In this document: piece after piece, positions 51,408 through 62,433 of the stretch
Layout of the letters: every line of letters begins with the position of its first letter
Numbering within the stretch: position 1 is the first letter of the stretch
Source: an uncultured Erythrobacter sp.
GTDB lineage: Bacteria > Pseudomonadota > Alphaproteobacteria > Sphingomonadales > Sphingomonadaceae
Direction of reading: 5' to 3'
DNA length: 64,000 nucleotides
Assembly (NCBI GenBank): GCA_947495555.1
Contig: CANLZI010000001.1
Location: 596,861 to 660,860 of the forward strand
Position numbers and translations under genes: made by a program
The notes under the pieces: model-generated
Database searches by the model: none
Told to the model about the DNA's origin: nothing
What the model saw: only the letters and a program-made list of their open reading frames with translations

Positions 51408-52622
51408 ATGCAGAAAATTCAGGTCAAAAATCCGGTCGTTGAACTTGATGGCGACGAAATGACAAGAATCATTTGGCAGTGGATCCGCGAACGCTTGATC
51501 CTGCCTTATCTTGATATCGATCTGAAATATTACGATTTGTCGATCGAAAAGCGCGACGAGACGGATGATCAAATCACCATCGATGCCGCCAATGCGATCA
51601 AGGAACACGGTGTAGGCGTAAAATGTGCCACCATCACTCCCGATGAAGCGCGCGTTGAGGAATTTGACCTTAAGAAGATGTGGCGCTCACCCAATGGCAC
51701 CATCCGTAACATCTTGGGCGGCGTAGTCTTCCGCGAGCCAATCGTGATCGACAATGTGCCGCGTCTGGTTCCGGGCTGGACCGATCCTATCGTGATCGGC
51801 CGTCACGCTTTCGGTGACCAATACCGCGCCACTGACACACTGATCCCGGGCGCTGGTAAGCTCCGTCTGGTGTTTGAAGGCGCCGATGGCAAGAATATCG
51901 ATCTGGAAGTGTTCGAGTTCGAAAGCTCGGGCGTTGCCATGGCGATGTACAATCTTGACGATTCGATCCGCGACTTTGCACGCGCCTCGATGAATTACGG
52001 CCTCGATCGCAAATGGCCTGTGTATCTGTCGACCAAGAACACCATCATGAAAAAGTACGATGGCCGGTTCAAGGATCTGTTCGAAGAAGTCTTCGAGGCC
52101 GAGTTCAAAGACAAGTTCGACGAAGCTGGGATCCATTACGAACACCGCCTGATCGACGACATGGTCGCTGCGGCCATGAAGTGGAACGGCAAGTTCGTAT
52201 GGGCGTGTAAGAACTATGACGGGGACGTTCAGTCAGACACGGTTGCGCAAGGATTTGGCTCGCTCGGTCTGATGACTTCGGTTTTGATGACTCCATCCGG
52301 TGACCGGGTCGAAGCAGAAGCCGCACACGGCACTGTCACCCGCCATTACCGCCAGCATCAGCAGGGCAAAGCGACCTCGACCAACCCGATTGCGTCGATC
52401 TTCGCATGGACGCGCGGCCTGATGTATCGCGGCAAGTTCGACAATACTCCCGAAGTGGTCAAATTTGCAGAGACGCTCGAGCGCGTCTGCATCGAAACGG
52501 TTGAAAAGGGCCAGATGACAAAGGATTTGGCCCTGTTGATCGGTCCAGAGCAGAACTGGCTAACCACAGAGCAGTTCTTCGAAGCGATTGTGACCAATCT
52601 GGAAGCAGAAATGGCTGGCTAA
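51408..52622 (+). CDS. icd: NADP-dependent isocitrate dehydrogenase
   Basis: Icd makes 2-oxoglutarate and NADPH in the TCA cycle. The product is 404 residues from the ATG at 51408 ([23 protein letters not shown]), which is the length and opening of the eukaryote-like type II enzymes. Other motifs: [28 protein letters not shown], and [23 protein letters not shown], read in parts. A longer in-frame extension upstream runs into the tRNA terminator and is rejected. Confidence 0.97.
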   Translation: MQKIQVKNPVVELDGDEMTRIIWQWIRERLILPYLDIDLKYYDLSIEKRDETDDQITIDAANAIKEHGVGVKCATITPDEARVEEFDLKKMWRSPNGTIRNILGGVVFREPIVIDNVPRLVPGWTDPIVIGRHAFGDQYRATDTLIPGAGKLRLVFEGADGKNIDLEVFEFESSGVAMAMYNLDDSIRDFARASMNYGLDRKWPVYLSTKNTIMKKYDGRFKDLFEEVFEAEFKDKFDEAGIHYEHRLIDDMVAAAMKWNGKFVWACKNYDGDVQSDTVAQGFGSLGLMTSVLMTPSGDRVEAEAAHGTVTRHYRQHQQGKATSTNPIASIFAWTRGLMYRGKFDNTPEVVKFAETLERVCIETVEKGQMTKDLALLIGPEQNWLTTEQFFEAIVTNLEAEMAG

Positions 52623-52647
52623 TCTCCTGACCGACAATTGAGAATTG

Positions 52648-52676
52648 AAAAGGGGAGGCATTTGTCTCCCCTTTTT
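52648..52676 (+). terminator. rho-independent terminator after icd
   Basis: AAAAGGGGAG pairs with CTCCCCTTTT around GCATTTGT, with a T tail. Confidence 0.9.
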
Positions 52677-52773
52677 CATTTATCGGACGGCGCGACCGGA
52701 TTGATGCAAAAAACTGCCCACTCATCTGCGCTATGCAGGTGACAGCGGCAGCCAGTATGACTAGTCACTCAGT

Positions 52774-54534
52774 GTGGCTGGCGAACTCGCTCCTTCTCCT
52801 ATGTTGACCGATGCGCTGGTAATTCTGGGCGCAGCAGGAATTGTGATTCCTGTATTCACCCGCTTTCGCATTACGCCTGTCATCGGTTTCATCCTGATCG
52901 GCATTGCGGTCGGCCCATTTGGGCTGGGCAGCATGGTCTATGAATATCCGTGGTTGGGTCATGTCACTATTTCCGACCCCGAAGGGTTAGAACCCTTTGC
53001 AGAGTTCGGGATAATCCTGCTGCTGTTCACCATCGGGCTGGAACTGTCGTTCAAACGTTTATGGCAGATGCGCCGCCTGGTGTTCGGCCTGGGCGCGCTG
53101 GAATTGATCATCATTGGCTCGTCTTTGGCCATGGCGCTGTCGATGATGGGCCAATATTGGACCGGCGCGCTGGCCTTGGGCTTTGCCTTGGCCTTCTCCT
53201 CAACCGCAATCGTTTTGCCCATTTCCGGTACATCGTCGCCGGTCGGCAGAGCCGCGCTGTCCATGCTTCTGTTCGAAGACATCATGATCGTCCCGATTGT
53301 GTTTATCTTGGGCGCAATGGCACCCAACGCCCAGTCGGAAGGCTGGGAAGGATTGGTCACGACCCTATGGCAAGGCGGCCTTGTGGTGGCGGCACTGTTG
53401 GTTTTGGGGCGGCTCGCTCTGCCCCGCTTATTCGCCCAAGCCGCACGGACCAAAAGCCCCGAACTTTTTCTGGCAGCATCGCTGCTCGTGGTAATCGGAT
53501 CAAGCTTGGCCACAGCCGCAGTTGGTCTATCGCCCATCGTTGGCGCATTGATCGCAGGCCTGCTGATCGCAGAGACCGAATATCACGGTGAAGTCGAAGG
53601 CATCATGGAGCCGTTTAAAGGCCTGGCCTTGGGTATCTTCCTGATCACTGTCGGCATGAGCATCGATCTCACCACCATCTGGAGCAATCTGGGTGCTATC
53701 TTGGGCGCGGTGGTGATGGTCCTTGTGTTCAAGGCCTTCGTCACGGGTCTGCTGCTTCGATTGATGGGCGCCCGGCGCAGTACCTCGGCAGAAACGGGCG
53801 TGTTGATGGCCAGCCCCAGCGAGACGACCCTGATCGTGCTGGCCGCGGCCGGTTCGGCCATGCTGATCCAGCCTGGCACCGCTCAATTCTGGCAGATTGT
53901 GACGGCCATCGGCCTGACGGTAACGCCGGTTTTGGCTAAGCTAGGTCGTATAATCGCATTGAAAGTTGAGCCGGTCCCCGAGATGCCCGACGACGATGTC
54001 TCCGAAGGCAAGACCATTATTATCGGCGCGGGCCGAGTTGGTCGCTTGATCGCCGATATGTTGGCCGCTCATGACAAACCCTATGTCGCGATAGATTCCG
54101 ATGCAGACTTGATTGCAGAGGCGAAGCGAAAAGGCTTTCGGGCGACATTTGGCGATGCAGCGCGCGGTGATGCCTTGTCGCGACTTGGCATCGAGACCGC
54201 CGCTGCCGTGGTGCTGACGATGGACGAACCCGTGCTCGCCCAGCGATTGGTGACAAAACTGCGCCGCAATTACCCCGATCTTTTGATCGTAGCTCGTGCT
54301 CGCGACACCCGCCGAGCAGCGGAATTGTACCGCGCCGGGGCGAGCCATGCCGTGCCAGAAACATTGGAAAGCTCGCTGCAATTGTCCGAAGCGGTGTTGG
54401 TCGACATCGGCGTCCCAATGGGACCAGTGATCGCATCCATCCACGAAAAGCGCGACGAGTTTCGCGCCCAATTGGAACGCGACGGCAATCTTGATCGCAA
54501 ACCGCAATTGCGCACATCGACATTAGAAAGCTAG
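52774..54534 (+). CDS. CPA2 cation:proton antiporter (KefB/C type)
   Basis: A 586-residue protein with about 12 membrane helices in residues 10-385 (ITPVIGFILIGIAVGPFG, FSSTAIVLPISG, VGALIAGLLIAETEY) and a C-terminal TrkA-N domain (IIIGAGRVGRLIADMLA..KPYVAIDSD). These transporters exchange K+ or Na+ for protons, gated by nucleotide or glutathione in Kef. Start is GTG at 52774 or ATG at 52801; neither has a good ribosome site. No KefF/G gene is adjacent. Confidence 0.9.
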   Translation: MAGELAPSPMLTDALVILGAAGIVIPVFTRFRITPVIGFILIGIAVGPFGLGSMVYEYPWLGHVTISDPEGLEPFAEFGIILLLFTIGLELSFKRLWQMRRLVFGLGALELIIIGSSLAMALSMMGQYWTGALALGFALAFSSTAIVLPISGTSSPVGRAALSMLLFEDIMIVPIVFILGAMAPNAQSEGWEGLVTTLWQGGLVVAALLVLGRLALPRLFAQAARTKSPELFLAASLLVVIGSSLATAAVGLSPIVGALIAGLLIAETEYHGEVEGIMEPFKGLALGIFLITVGMSIDLTTIWSNLGAILGAVVMVLVFKAFVTGLLLRLMGARRSTSAETGVLMASPSETTLIVLAAAGSAMLIQPGTAQFWQIVTAIGLTVTPVLAKLGRIIALKVEPVPEMPDDDVSEGKTIIIGAGRVGRLIADMLAAHDKPYVAIDSDADLIAEAKRKGFRATFGDAARGDALSRLGIETAAAVVLTMDEPVLAQRLVTKLRRNYPDLLIVARARDTRRAAELYRAGASHAVPETLESSLQLSEAVLVDIGVPMGPVIASIHEKRDEFRAQLERDGNLDRKPQLRTSTLES

Positions 54535-54588
54535 GTTGTGACTGTGCACTGTCCAACTGGCTGAGCGCGCCCGAAGAAAGGAATAGAG

Positions 54589-55068
54589 ATGGCCACGAAT
54601 GAAGCCCTCACTCCCGCGATCATGGGCCGATGCCCGTGCGGTGCCAGCTCGATTGCGATTGAGCAAATGCCCAAGGTCCGCTTCTATTGCCACTGCACCA
54701 TTTGCCAATCGGTCTATCCCGGCAATTATGGCGATGCGACCTTGATGCTGGCGAAGAAGGTCAAGGTGCAAACGCCTGATACGATTGAGTTCACACGCCA
54801 CTTGCAAAAGGGTGGTCTGGAACGCGGAACCTGCAAAAGCTGCAAGCACCCCGTCATGGCGTTATTGGACGGTCCAGGACTGCCACAACTGGCGTTTGTT
54901 CCTGCTGCAGTGATCCCTGACCAGGCCGACAAACCAAAATCTGCGCGCCATATATTCTATGGTACACGGACCGTAGATGTCGATGATAACCTGCCCAAAA
55001 CAAATGGCGACAAAGCCAGTATGCTGGTGTTCACGCCGTCGGTGCTTCGGGTGGTTTTCTCGGGCTAA
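54589..55068 (+). CDS. GFA family (CENP-V/GFA domain) protein
   Basis: A 159-residue zinc-binding protein with the GFA cysteine pattern: [23 protein letters not shown] and CKSCKHPV. Relatives include glutathione-dependent formaldehyde-activating enzyme, but most have no proven role. AGAAAGGAATAGAG lies before the ATG. Its stop shares the bases CTAA with the converging alaS stop. Confidence 0.85.
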   Translation: MATNEALTPAIMGRCPCGASSIAIEQMPKVRFYCHCTICQSVYPGNYGDATLMLAKKVKVQTPDTIEFTRHLQKGGLERGTCKSCKHPVMALLDGPGLPQLAFVPAAVIPDQADKPKSARHIFYGTRTVDVDDNLPKTNGDKASMLVFTPSVLRVVFSG

Positions 55069-57725
55069 CCAGCAATAGCGGCGCGAACGGCTGCCAAGGC
55101 ATCATCGCCCATGCTGCCATCGGGACCACCACCCTGCGCCATGTCCGGGCGCCCGCCACCACCCTTCCCACCTAGAGTTTCAACCCCAAGCCGGACGAGA
55201 TCAACCGCGCTGAAACGCTCGGTCAAATCATCGGTTACGGCTACAGCAAACGCGGCCTTGCCATCGTTGACCGCGCAAATTGCCGCAATTCCGCTGCCGA
55301 GACGAGCCTTGGCCTCGTCCAAAAGCGGACGCAGCTCTTTCGGGTTCAGGCCGTTCAAAACCTGACCACTGAAGTTCACGCCGCCAATGTCTTCATCAAC
55401 CGGTCCGTCAGCAGATGCCGCGCCTCCGCCGCCAAGGGCCAATGCCTTTTGCGCTTCGGCCAGTTCTTTCTCCAGCCTGCGCCGGTCATCCAATAAAGCG
55501 GCAATTCTAGCCGGAACTTCTTCAGGCGTCACGCGGATCACGCTAGCGGCTTCTTTCAGAGCCTCTTCACGGCTGACCAGCCAATCGCGCGCTGCCTCTC
55601 CGGTCAAAGCCTCGATCCGGCGAACGCCAGAGCTGACAGCTCCCTCAGATATGATCCGGAACAGGCCAATATCTCCGGTCGCTTTGACATGGGTGCCGCC
55701 GCACAACTCGACCGAGTAATTCCGGCCCTTATCGCTATGCCTACCCATGGACAGCACGCGCACTTCGTCGCCATACTTCTCGCCAAACAAGGCCAATGCG
55801 CCCGCTTCGACTGCCTCATCAGGGCTCATCAAGCGCGTTGAAACTTCGATATTGGCCTGAATCTCGGTGTTCACTTCGGCTTCGATTTGGGCAATGTCGC
55901 TGGCCGACAACGGCTTAGGATGAGAAAAGTCAAACCGCAGCCGGTCCTGCGCCACCAAAGATCCCTTTTGAGTGACATGGTCGCCCAACTGGTTGCGCAA
56001 GGCGGCGTGGACCAAATGGGTCGCCGAGTGGTTTGCGCGAATCTTGTCGCGGCGCTCGACATCAACGTCCAAATGCACCGTGGCACCTTTTTCCAGCGCT
56101 CCTGCGGTGATCATGCCGGTCATGGCATTCAGCTTGCCTAGGGGCTTGCTGGTGTCCTCAACGCTCATGTGCAGGCCATTGGCAGAGCTGATAGTCCCCA
56201 TGTCGCCGGTTTGGCCTCCGGATTCGCCATAGAACGGCGTCTGGTTGGTTATGACAGTGACCTTGTCACCCTTAGAAGCGGCGTCGACCTGATTGCCATC
56301 CGCATCCACAATCGCCTGCACAATACCCTCGCCGGATGTCGACGAATAGCCGGTGAACTCGGTCGCTCCTTCGCGCTCGGCAATGTCGAACCACACCGCG
56401 CCTGATGCGGCCTCGCCAGATCCCTTCCAAGCCGCGCGTGCAGCCGCCTTCTGGCGATCCATTGCACTGTCGAACCCGGCACGGTCAACGCCAATTCCGC
56501 GCGAGCGAAGGGCATCCTCGGTCAGATCATACGGGAAGCCATAGGTGTCATAGAGTTTGAACGCCGTCTCGCCATCCAACTCGCCACCATCAGCCATGTC
56601 CCCGGTTGCTTCATCCAACAGCCGCAATCCGTTTTTCAGCGTCTTGCGGAACTGTGTCTCTTCGCGCTGCAACACTTCTTCGATCAATGCCTGGCCGCGC
56701 TGCAATTCGGGATAGGCCTGCCCCATTTCCGTCACCAAAGCAGGGACAAGGCGATGCATCAAAGGCTCACTCGCACCCAGCAAATGCGCATGGCGCATGG
56801 CACGGCGCATAATGCGGCGCAGAACATATCCGCGCCCTTCGTTGGACGGCAATACGCCATCCGCCATCAAGAACCCGCTAGAGCGTAGGTGATCCGCAAT
56901 AACCCGGTGACTGGCCGAATTATCGCCCTCCGCTTTCACACCCGTCAAGCTTTCCGAAGCGCCAATCAGTGCCTTGAATGTGTCCGTATCGTAATTGTCA
57001 TGCACGCCCTGCATCACAGCAGCGATGCGTTCCAACCCCATACCGGTATCAATCGAAGGCTTTGGCAAAGCCTCGCGCGCTCCATCCGCGCTCTGCTCGA
57101 ACTGCATGAAGACCAGGTTCCAAATCTCGACAAAACGGTCACCATCTTCATCGGGACTTCCCGGAGGACCACCAAAAATGTGATCGCCGTGATCGTAGAA
57201 TATCTCTGAGCACGGACCACAAGGCCCTGTATCACCCATCGACCAGAAGTTGTCATTGGTTGAAATCCGAATGATGCGCTCTTCTGGCAGACCCGCAATT
57301 TTGCGCCACAGATCAAACGCTTCATCATCGGTGTGATAAACCGTTGCCGTCAACTTGTCCGGTGACAGGCCCCATTCCTTGGTCAGCAAAGTCCACGCGT
57401 GATGGATCGCCTCTTCCTTGAAATAGTCCCCGAAAGAGAAATTGCCTAACATCTCAAAAAAGGTGTGATGTCGGGCAGTATAGCCCACATTGTCGAGATC
57501 ATTATGCTTACCGCCAGCTCGGACACATTTTTGCGAGCTGGTGGCGCGTGGCGCCGGAGGCACTTCCAAGCCGGTAAAGGCGTTCTTGAATGGCACCATC
57601 CCCGCATTGATGAACATCAATGTAGGGTCATTATACGGCACCAAAGGCGCACTGGCAGCCTCAGCGTGACCAGCCCCCGAAAAATAGTCGAGGAAAGAGC
57701 GGCGGATTTCGTTAGTCGACGTCAT
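55065..57725 (-). CDS. alaS: alanyl-tRNA synthetase
   Basis: An 886-residue class II synthetase. The catalytic domain has [48 protein letters not shown] and [11 protein letters not shown]; the editing domain has [14 protein letters not shown] and the zinc site [13 protein letters not shown]; the C-terminus is the DHHA1-like oligomerisation domain with [16 protein letters not shown]. Its cognate tRNA-Ala is also in this window. Confidence 0.98.
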   Translation of the reverse strand: MTSTNEIRRSFLDYFSGAGHAEAASAPLVPYNDPTLMFINAGMVPFKNAFTGLEVPPAPRATSSQKCVRAGGKHNDLDNVGYTARHHTFFEMLGNFSFGDYFKEEAIHHAWTLLTKEWGLSPDKLTATVYHTDDEAFDLWRKIAGLPEERIIRISTNDNFWSMGDTGPCGPCSEIFYDHGDHIFGGPPGSPDEDGDRFVEIWNLVFMQFEQSADGAREALPKPSIDTGMGLERIAAVMQGVHDNYDTDTFKALIGASESLTGVKAEGDNSASHRVIADHLRSSGFLMADGVLPSNEGRGYVLRRIMRRAMRHAHLLGASEPLMHRLVPALVTEMGQAYPELQRGQALIEEVLQREETQFRKTLKNGLRLLDEATGDMADGGELDGETAFKLYDTYGFPYDLTEDALRSRGIGVDRAGFDSAMDRQKAAARAAWKGSGEAASGAVWFDIAEREGATEFTGYSSTSGEGIVQAIVDADGNQVDAASKGDKVTVITNQTPFYGESGGQTGDMGTISSANGLHMSVEDTSKPLGKLNAMTGMITAGALEKGATVHLDVDVERRDKIRANHSATHLVHAALRNQLGDHVTQKGSLVAQDRLRFDFSHPKPLSASDIAQIEAEVNTEIQANIEVSTRLMSPDEAVEAGALALFGEKYGDEVRVLSMGRHSDKGRNYSVELCGGTHVKATGDIGLFRIISEGAVSSGVRRIEALTGEAARDWLVSREEALKEAASVIRVTPEEVPARIAALLDDRRRLEKELAEAQKALALGGGGAASADGPVDEDIGGVNFSGQVLNGLNPKELRPLLDEAKARLGSGIAAICAVNDGKAAFAVAVTDDLTERFSAVDLVRLGVETLGGKGGGGRPDMAQGGGPDGSMGDDALAAVRAAIAG

Positions 57726-57905
57726 GCATCGCAGGTAAGCAATCCTAACCCCACCGACAAGCGGTGATTGCCCCTCAATACGCAGTCAATTGTGATTAGG
57801 AGGGCATTTGACGGTCCAAGCCGCCGCTTCCCACCACATTTGGAGGGATATTGGTGCGGAAATTCAATCCAAACCATCGCCGGCGCGCGGAAAGCTAGCC
57901 CCAAA

Positions 57906-57948
57906 CGAAAAGCCGGCGAGGCTCCCGATCAGGGTGCACACGCCGGCG
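57906..57948 (-). terminator. rho-independent terminator after recA
   Basis: On the minus strand GCCGGCG pairs with CGCCGGC across a 22-base loop and is followed by TTTTCGTTT. Confidence 0.7.
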
Positions 57949-57986
57949 TTCCGTTCTTTCGGGCAGCAACTTGCGCCCGCTTGAGG

Positions 57987-59051
57987 TTATGCGTCAGGTT
58001 CCGCGTCCGGTCCTGCCATCATCTCCTCGGCCACCTCGTCGGTGCGGCCGCGGATGGCGGCTTCCAACTTGGCGCAAATTTCGGGATTTTCTTTGAGATA
58101 GGTCTTCGCATTCTCGCGACCCTGTCCAATACGGATACTGTCATAGGAGAACCAACTGCCTGATTTCTCAACCAGGTCGGCCTTCACTCCCAGATCAAGG
58201 ATCTCGCCAATCTTGGAAATCCCCTCTCCGTACATGATATCGAACTCAACCTGTTTGAAGGGCGGTGCGACCTTATTCTTGACCACTTTGACGCGGGTCG
58301 AGTTGCCAACCACTTCGTCACGATCCTTGATCTGACCGGTGCGGCGAATGTCGAGACGAACAGACGCATAAAACTTCAGCGCATTACCACCCGAAGTTAC
58401 CTCGGGATTGCCATACATCACGCCAATTTTCATGCGCAGCTGGTTGATGAAGATCACCATGCATTTGGAACGATTGATCGAACCGGTCAGCTTTCGCAGG
58501 CTTTGCGACATCAAACGCGCCTGAAGACCAACATGGGAATCGCCCATTTCGCCTTCGATTTCAGCGCGAGGCACCAGCGCAGCAACGGAATCGACCACTA
58601 GAATGTCAATCGCATTTGAGCGCACCAACGTATCGGTAATCTCCAGCGCCTGTTCACCCGTGTCAGGCTGAGAAATAATCAGCTCGTCAATATCGACGCC
58701 CAGCTTTTTTGCATAAACAGGGTCCAGCGCGTGTTCGGCATCAACAAATGCCGCGGTGCCACCAGCCTTTTGCGCTTCAGCAATGACATGCAGAGCCAAA
58801 GTGGTTTTGCCTGAACTTTCAGGGCCGTAAACCTCGACCACCCGCCCCTTGGGCAAGCCACCAATACCCAGAGCGATATCAAGGCCAAGCGATCCAGTCG
58901 AAATCGATTCGACATTCATCGCTTCCTTGGAACCCAGCTTCATCGCTGAGCCTTTGCCGAATGCCCGGTCTATCTGGGCAAGCGCAGCATCAAGCGCCTT
59001 TTGACGATCCACGGATTTTTCCTTTTCTACCAGCTTGAGATTCGTCGCCAT
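57987..59051 (-). CDS. recA: recombinase RecA
   Basis: RecA forms filaments on single-stranded DNA, exchanges strands and triggers LexA cleavage. The 354-residue product has Walker A GPESSGKT at residues 76-83, the [15 protein letters not shown] block, [20 protein letters not shown], and [17 protein letters not shown] with L2. The acidic C-terminus ([13 protein letters not shown]) is normal. It is controlled by a LexA box directly upstream. Confidence 0.99.
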   Translation of the reverse strand: MATNLKLVEKEKSVDRQKALDAALAQIDRAFGKGSAMKLGSKEAMNVESISTGSLGLDIALGIGGLPKGRVVEVYGPESSGKTTLALHVIAEAQKAGGTAAFVDAEHALDPVYAKKLGVDIDELIISQPDTGEQALEITDTLVRSNAIDILVVDSVAALVPRAEIEGEMGDSHVGLQARLMSQSLRKLTGSINRSKCMVIFINQLRMKIGVMYGNPEVTSGGNALKFYASVRLDIRRTGQIKDRDEVVGNSTRVKVVKNKVAPPFKQVEFDIMYGEGISKIGEILDLGVKADLVEKSGSWFSYDSIRIGQGRENAKTYLKENPEICAKLEAAIRGRTDEVAEEMMAGPDAEPDA

Positions 59052-59116
59052 CGCATGGCCTCCTTCGCTTGCCTAGGGGCATGACAGAGTTTTAAGCCGC
59101 CCCCTTGTGGAAACAG

Positions 59117-59145
59117 TATGTATCTGATTTGTTCCATAAGAACAA
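59117..59145 (-). promoter_or_regulatory. recA: recA promoter
   Basis: On the minus strand TTGTTC (59140-59145) and TACATA (59117-59122) are 17 bases apart. The -35 overlaps the LexA box, the usual arrangement for repression. Confidence 0.75.
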
Positions 59146-59154
59146 GTGGGGAAC
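59140..59154 (-). promoter_or_regulatory. LexA (SOS) box of recA
   Basis: On the minus strand GTTCCCCACTTGTTC fits GTTC-N7-GTTC exactly. The neighbouring TTGTTCTTATGGAACAA is also a palindrome. This form of box is characteristic of Alphaproteobacteria. Confidence 0.88.
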
Positions 59155-59233
59155 GAATTATTTTTCCCAAGCGAGGTACAACGTTGGGTCGGAGCACGCT
59201 TTCGCCCCGCCCGCGACATCGCCAATCGCGCGG

Positions 59234-61720
59234 TTAGCTTTCGTCTGTCTGCGCCGCCGCGCCCCGCATTACCAGTGCCACCCGGTCACCGATTTCCTGC
59301 ACAGAAAACGGCTTGGGAATGAAGTGCATATTGGGAATATCGATATCCTTGCGCAGCTGTTCCTCGGCATAGCCGGACATAAACAGGATCGGGATATCGG
59401 GTTGCAATTCCCTGATCCCGCGCGCCATGGACGGACCGTCCATCCCCGGCATCACGACGTCGCTGACGATCAGATCGAACTCGCTGCCATTGGTGATTTC
59501 GGCCAAGCCTTCTTCACCATCGCTGCAGGCCGTGACCTCATAGCCTGCCCGCGACAAGGCCCTTTGCGCCACAGCGCGGACCATATCCTCGTCCTCAACC
59601 AGCAAGATTCGACCGCCGCCCGACCACTCGCTCGACTGTTCGATCGGGGCCTCGATCGCCTTCTTGGGCATTTCACCCTTATGCACGGGCAGATATACCG
59701 TGAATTGAGCACCCGTGGGCTCACCATCTTCATCTTCGACATTGCTGGCAAAGATGAATCCGCCCGACTGTTTGACGATACCATAGGCGGTCGACAGGCC
59801 CAGCCCCGTGCCCTTGCCCTGCTCCTTGGTGGTGAAGAATGGCTCGAACAGCTTGGGTAAGGCCTCTGCCGGAATGCCGCCGCCGGTATCCTGCACCACC
59901 AACACAGTGTAATCCGCCGAAGGTAGAATATCGGACCGCATCCGAGCCACTTCGCGCGTGCTCAGATGGCGGGTCGACAAAGCAATCTGCCCGGTTCCAT
60001 CGCCATTGGACTGGATCGCGTCGCGGGCATTAACCGCCAGGTTCATGATGACCTGCTCAAGTTGCTGCGGATCGGCCCTGACAGGACCCAAATCGCGGTC
60101 ATGCTTGACCTGATAGTCGATCTTTTCGCCCAATAGACGCGAGATCAGCGGACCCACTTCGCTGACAACATCGGGCAATTGGATAATTTCTGGACGCAGA
60201 GTTTGCTGGCGCGAGAACGCCAACAATTGGCGCGTCAACGCGGCCGCTCGGTTGGAGTTTGCGCGGATCTGCTGGATGTCATCATAATCGCTGTCACCCG
60301 GAGTATGGCGCAGTAGCATCAGATCGCATGTGCCGATGATTGCGGTCAGGACATTGTTGAAATCATGCGCGACCCCGCCCGCCAATTGGCCGACCGCTTG
60401 CATCTTGGTAGCTTGGGCAACCTGTCGCTTGAGCTGCGTTTCCTCGCTGGAGTCGGACAGGCTGAGCAGGACCGAGGCTTCTCCGAGACCGCGCACGCCC
60501 GATAGGCCGAGCGAAACAGGCTCGTCTGGACGCGGAGCCATGCGGATTGCCATATCGCCATTGGTTGCCGGGCCCCGGCCATGGCGCCGCACCGCATCTG
60601 ATAATGCTGCCTTATCTTCATGCACGACCAGATCGGTCGGGAATGCTGGCAATCCCTTCCCTTCGCGCTCAACCGAGCGAAGGAAGGCATCATTGCCGAA
60701 CAGAAAACGTCCGTCGCGGTCGGTCATCGCCAAACCCAAGGGCAATTGGCCTAACAAGGCCTCCAGTTGAGCAACGCCGGCTTGCGAGGATCCATCCCAG
60801 CCGCCGCCAATGCCAACGCCGCCATCGACCAGCAGCATCAGAGATTGTGCTTCATCAGGACCATGAGGGGATGGCAGATCGGGATCGTCCAGACCGATAT
60901 GGATCAAAGTTTGCGGTGCGCCGCCCCTACCCTCTCGGGAAAAGAATATGCGATCGCGATCATCGGAGCGCAGAAAGGATACGAAGTCCTGCCCGACCAA
61001 AGTCGCCTTGCCATCGCCCGCTGCGCGTTCAGCGAATCCAGCGCTTGCGCTCTTAATAATGCCATCGGGATTGGTGATGGCCGCCTCTATGCCGGCCCGG
61101 GTCAGCATTCGGCCAAAAGGACCGGTCACATCATAGCTTTTCAAGGTATCGGCGACTTCAGGCTCAATCGGCACAAATCGCCAGATCAGGTGATCGTCAC
61201 CTCGCCCTGCACGCTCTGCTTGGACCCGCCAGCGCTTGGCGCCTGAATTGCGAGTATCGTTATCGCTTGGATGCCAGCCATCTTCCAATTCTTCGGCAAC
61301 GGCATAACCATCGCGCCACGCCTGCCGGGCCAGTAAAGTTAGGGCCTCCAACCCCTTACGATCAAATGGTAAATTGGGCGGAGCATTGGCTATACCAAAC
61401 CATTCTCCATAGGCTGTGCTGGCGCAAGTCAAACGATTGGCGCGGTCAGTGATCGCAATCCCGACACCGGGTTGTTCGATTGCGGCCACCGTCACCGACC
61501 AGTCTGGCGAGGCCAAAACTTCTGTTGTCTGCCGGGTCTTCATGCGTTCAGCGGCAAGGCCTGCACCAAGCAGAACGGCCAGACCCAACAGATAGGCCAG
61601 CACCAAAATCCACTCGCCTGTAACCGCCCACAAGACAATGCCGCTGACCAGCATCGCGACGGCGATGCCGCCCATCAACATGGCAGGTCGACCGCTCCCC
61701 TCAAGCGCCAAAGTTTTCAT
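59234..61720 (-). CDS. cckA: cell-cycle hybrid histidine kinase CckA
   Basis: An 828-residue hybrid kinase from the ATG at 61720. Two N-terminal membrane helices (about 14-32 and 37-55), PAS-like regions (about 75-190, 205-290 and 320-420), HisKA with H452 in GGVAHDFNNVLTAIIG, HATPase with N564 in LAVNARDA and GTGLGLST, and a C-terminal receiver with D754 in LIVSDVVMPGMDG. The HDFNN..TAI.G.CDL...RH and QLLAFSRQQTL strings identify CckA, which phosphorylates CtrA and CpdR through ChpT. It starts 7 bases after the DUF2062 gene. Confidence 0.95.
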   Translation of the reverse strand: MKTLALEGSGRPAMLMGGIAVAMLVSGIVLWAVTGEWILVLAYLLGLAVLLGAGLAAERMKTRQTTEVLASPDWSVTVAAIEQPGVGIAITDRANRLTCASTAYGEWFGIANAPPNLPFDRKGLEALTLLARQAWRDGYAVAEELEDGWHPSDNDTRNSGAKRWRVQAERAGRGDDHLIWRFVPIEPEVADTLKSYDVTGPFGRMLTRAGIEAAITNPDGIIKSASAGFAERAAGDGKATLVGQDFVSFLRSDDRDRIFFSREGRGGAPQTLIHIGLDDPDLPSPHGPDEAQSLMLLVDGGVGIGGGWDGSSQAGVAQLEALLGQLPLGLAMTDRDGRFLFGNDAFLRSVEREGKGLPAFPTDLVVHEDKAALSDAVRRHGRGPATNGDMAIRMAPRPDEPVSLGLSGVRGLGEASVLLSLSDSSEETQLKRQVAQATKMQAVGQLAGGVAHDFNNVLTAIIGTCDLMLLRHTPGDSDYDDIQQIRANSNRAAALTRQLLAFSRQQTLRPEIIQLPDVVSEVGPLISRLLGEKIDYQVKHDRDLGPVRADPQQLEQVIMNLAVNARDAIQSNGDGTGQIALSTRHLSTREVARMRSDILPSADYTVLVVQDTGGGIPAEALPKLFEPFFTTKEQGKGTGLGLSTAYGIVKQSGGFIFASNVEDEDGEPTGAQFTVYLPVHKGEMPKKAIEAPIEQSSEWSGGGRILLVEDEDMVRAVAQRALSRAGYEVTACSDGEEGLAEITNGSEFDLIVSDVVMPGMDGPSMARGIRELQPDIPILFMSGYAEEQLRKDIDIPNMHFIPKPFSVQEIGDRVALVMRGAAAQTDES

Positions 61721-61727
61721 GAAAGGC

Positions 61728-62315
61728 TCATGTCTCGCTTGTGCCCAACCGTTTATCCAGCCGCGCTTCGAGCAAGCGGAGCCTGCGCTTGCGCTTTCGA
61801 GCAACCCGAAACCGCCAGAAGAAGCTGGCCAGCAAATAACCTACCGCCGAAGAGACTATTGCCAAAGTTACAAAGCCAAATGCGGTCACACCGGCCAGTT
61901 CAAACGAAGTAGCCAGGATACCGCGATCGTCCGCCAATTGTTCGGCAGCGCCGGGGCCAACCGCAGCGTCGATGTTGAGTGTCAACTCGCCCACCTCTTT
62001 GGCAACCACCACCCAAAACGGAAAGGTGAAGGGATTAGTGACAAAGGTAACAGCGGCGGAAAGCGGCACATTGGCTCTTGCTGGCAAAGCAAGAAACGCC
62101 GCCAAGAATATCTGGCCGAGCGGGACAATAAACGCCGCAAACAGCCCCAAGGCCACACCGCGTGGGACCGAGCGTCGGGTGAACCGCCACAGCTCTGGTG
62201 ACAAAAACCTGTGCGCGATTGGCGCAAGATATTTGTTGCGCGCCATTTCCTCACGCTTGGGCATATATTTACGGAGGGTATCCGCCAGCCAGGTTTTTGA
62301 TCGAATAGAGCTCAT
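61728..62315 (-). CDS. DUF2062 membrane protein
   Basis: A 195-residue protein with a basic N-terminus, then SVPRGVALGLFAAFIVPLGQ, FVTNPFTFPFWVVVAKEVGE and a C-terminal helix (FGFVTLAIVSSAVGYLLASFFW) followed by a very basic tail. This is the DUF2062 pattern with its conserved NP.T segment. Function unknown. It lies between smpB and cckA. Confidence 0.87.
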   Translation of the reverse strand: MSSIRSKTWLADTLRKYMPKREEMARNKYLAPIAHRFLSPELWRFTRRSVPRGVALGLFAAFIVPLGQIFLAAFLALPARANVPLSAAVTFVTNPFTFPFWVVVAKEVGELTLNIDAAVGPGAAEQLADDRGILATSFELAGVTAFGFVTLAIVSSAVGYLLASFFWRFRVARKRKRRLRLLEARLDKRLGTSET

Positions 62316-62425
62316 AACACGCTCAAAGCCTTGCTCGTCCGCGCGCGCATACGCAAGTATTTGTCGCGAAATATCGGCGGAATGGTTATCATGATCGACA
62401 TGAGTAGCATGCCGAGGGTGACCAA
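62312..62425 (-). CDS. possible small membrane protein between smpB and DUF2062
   Basis: A reading frame of 37 codons (TTG start at 62425; a CTG at 62437 or ATG at 62410 are alternatives) whose stop overlaps the DUF2062 start as ATGA. The product would be one hydrophobic helix (LVTLGMLLMSIMITIPPIF) followed by a basic tail (RDKYLRMRARTSKAL), a plausible small membrane protein with positive-inside topology. Start codon and expression are uncertain. Confidence 0.4.
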   Translation of the reverse strand: MVTLGMLLMSIMITIPPIFRDKYLRMRARTSKALSVL

Positions 62426-62433
62426 CAGCTGAA

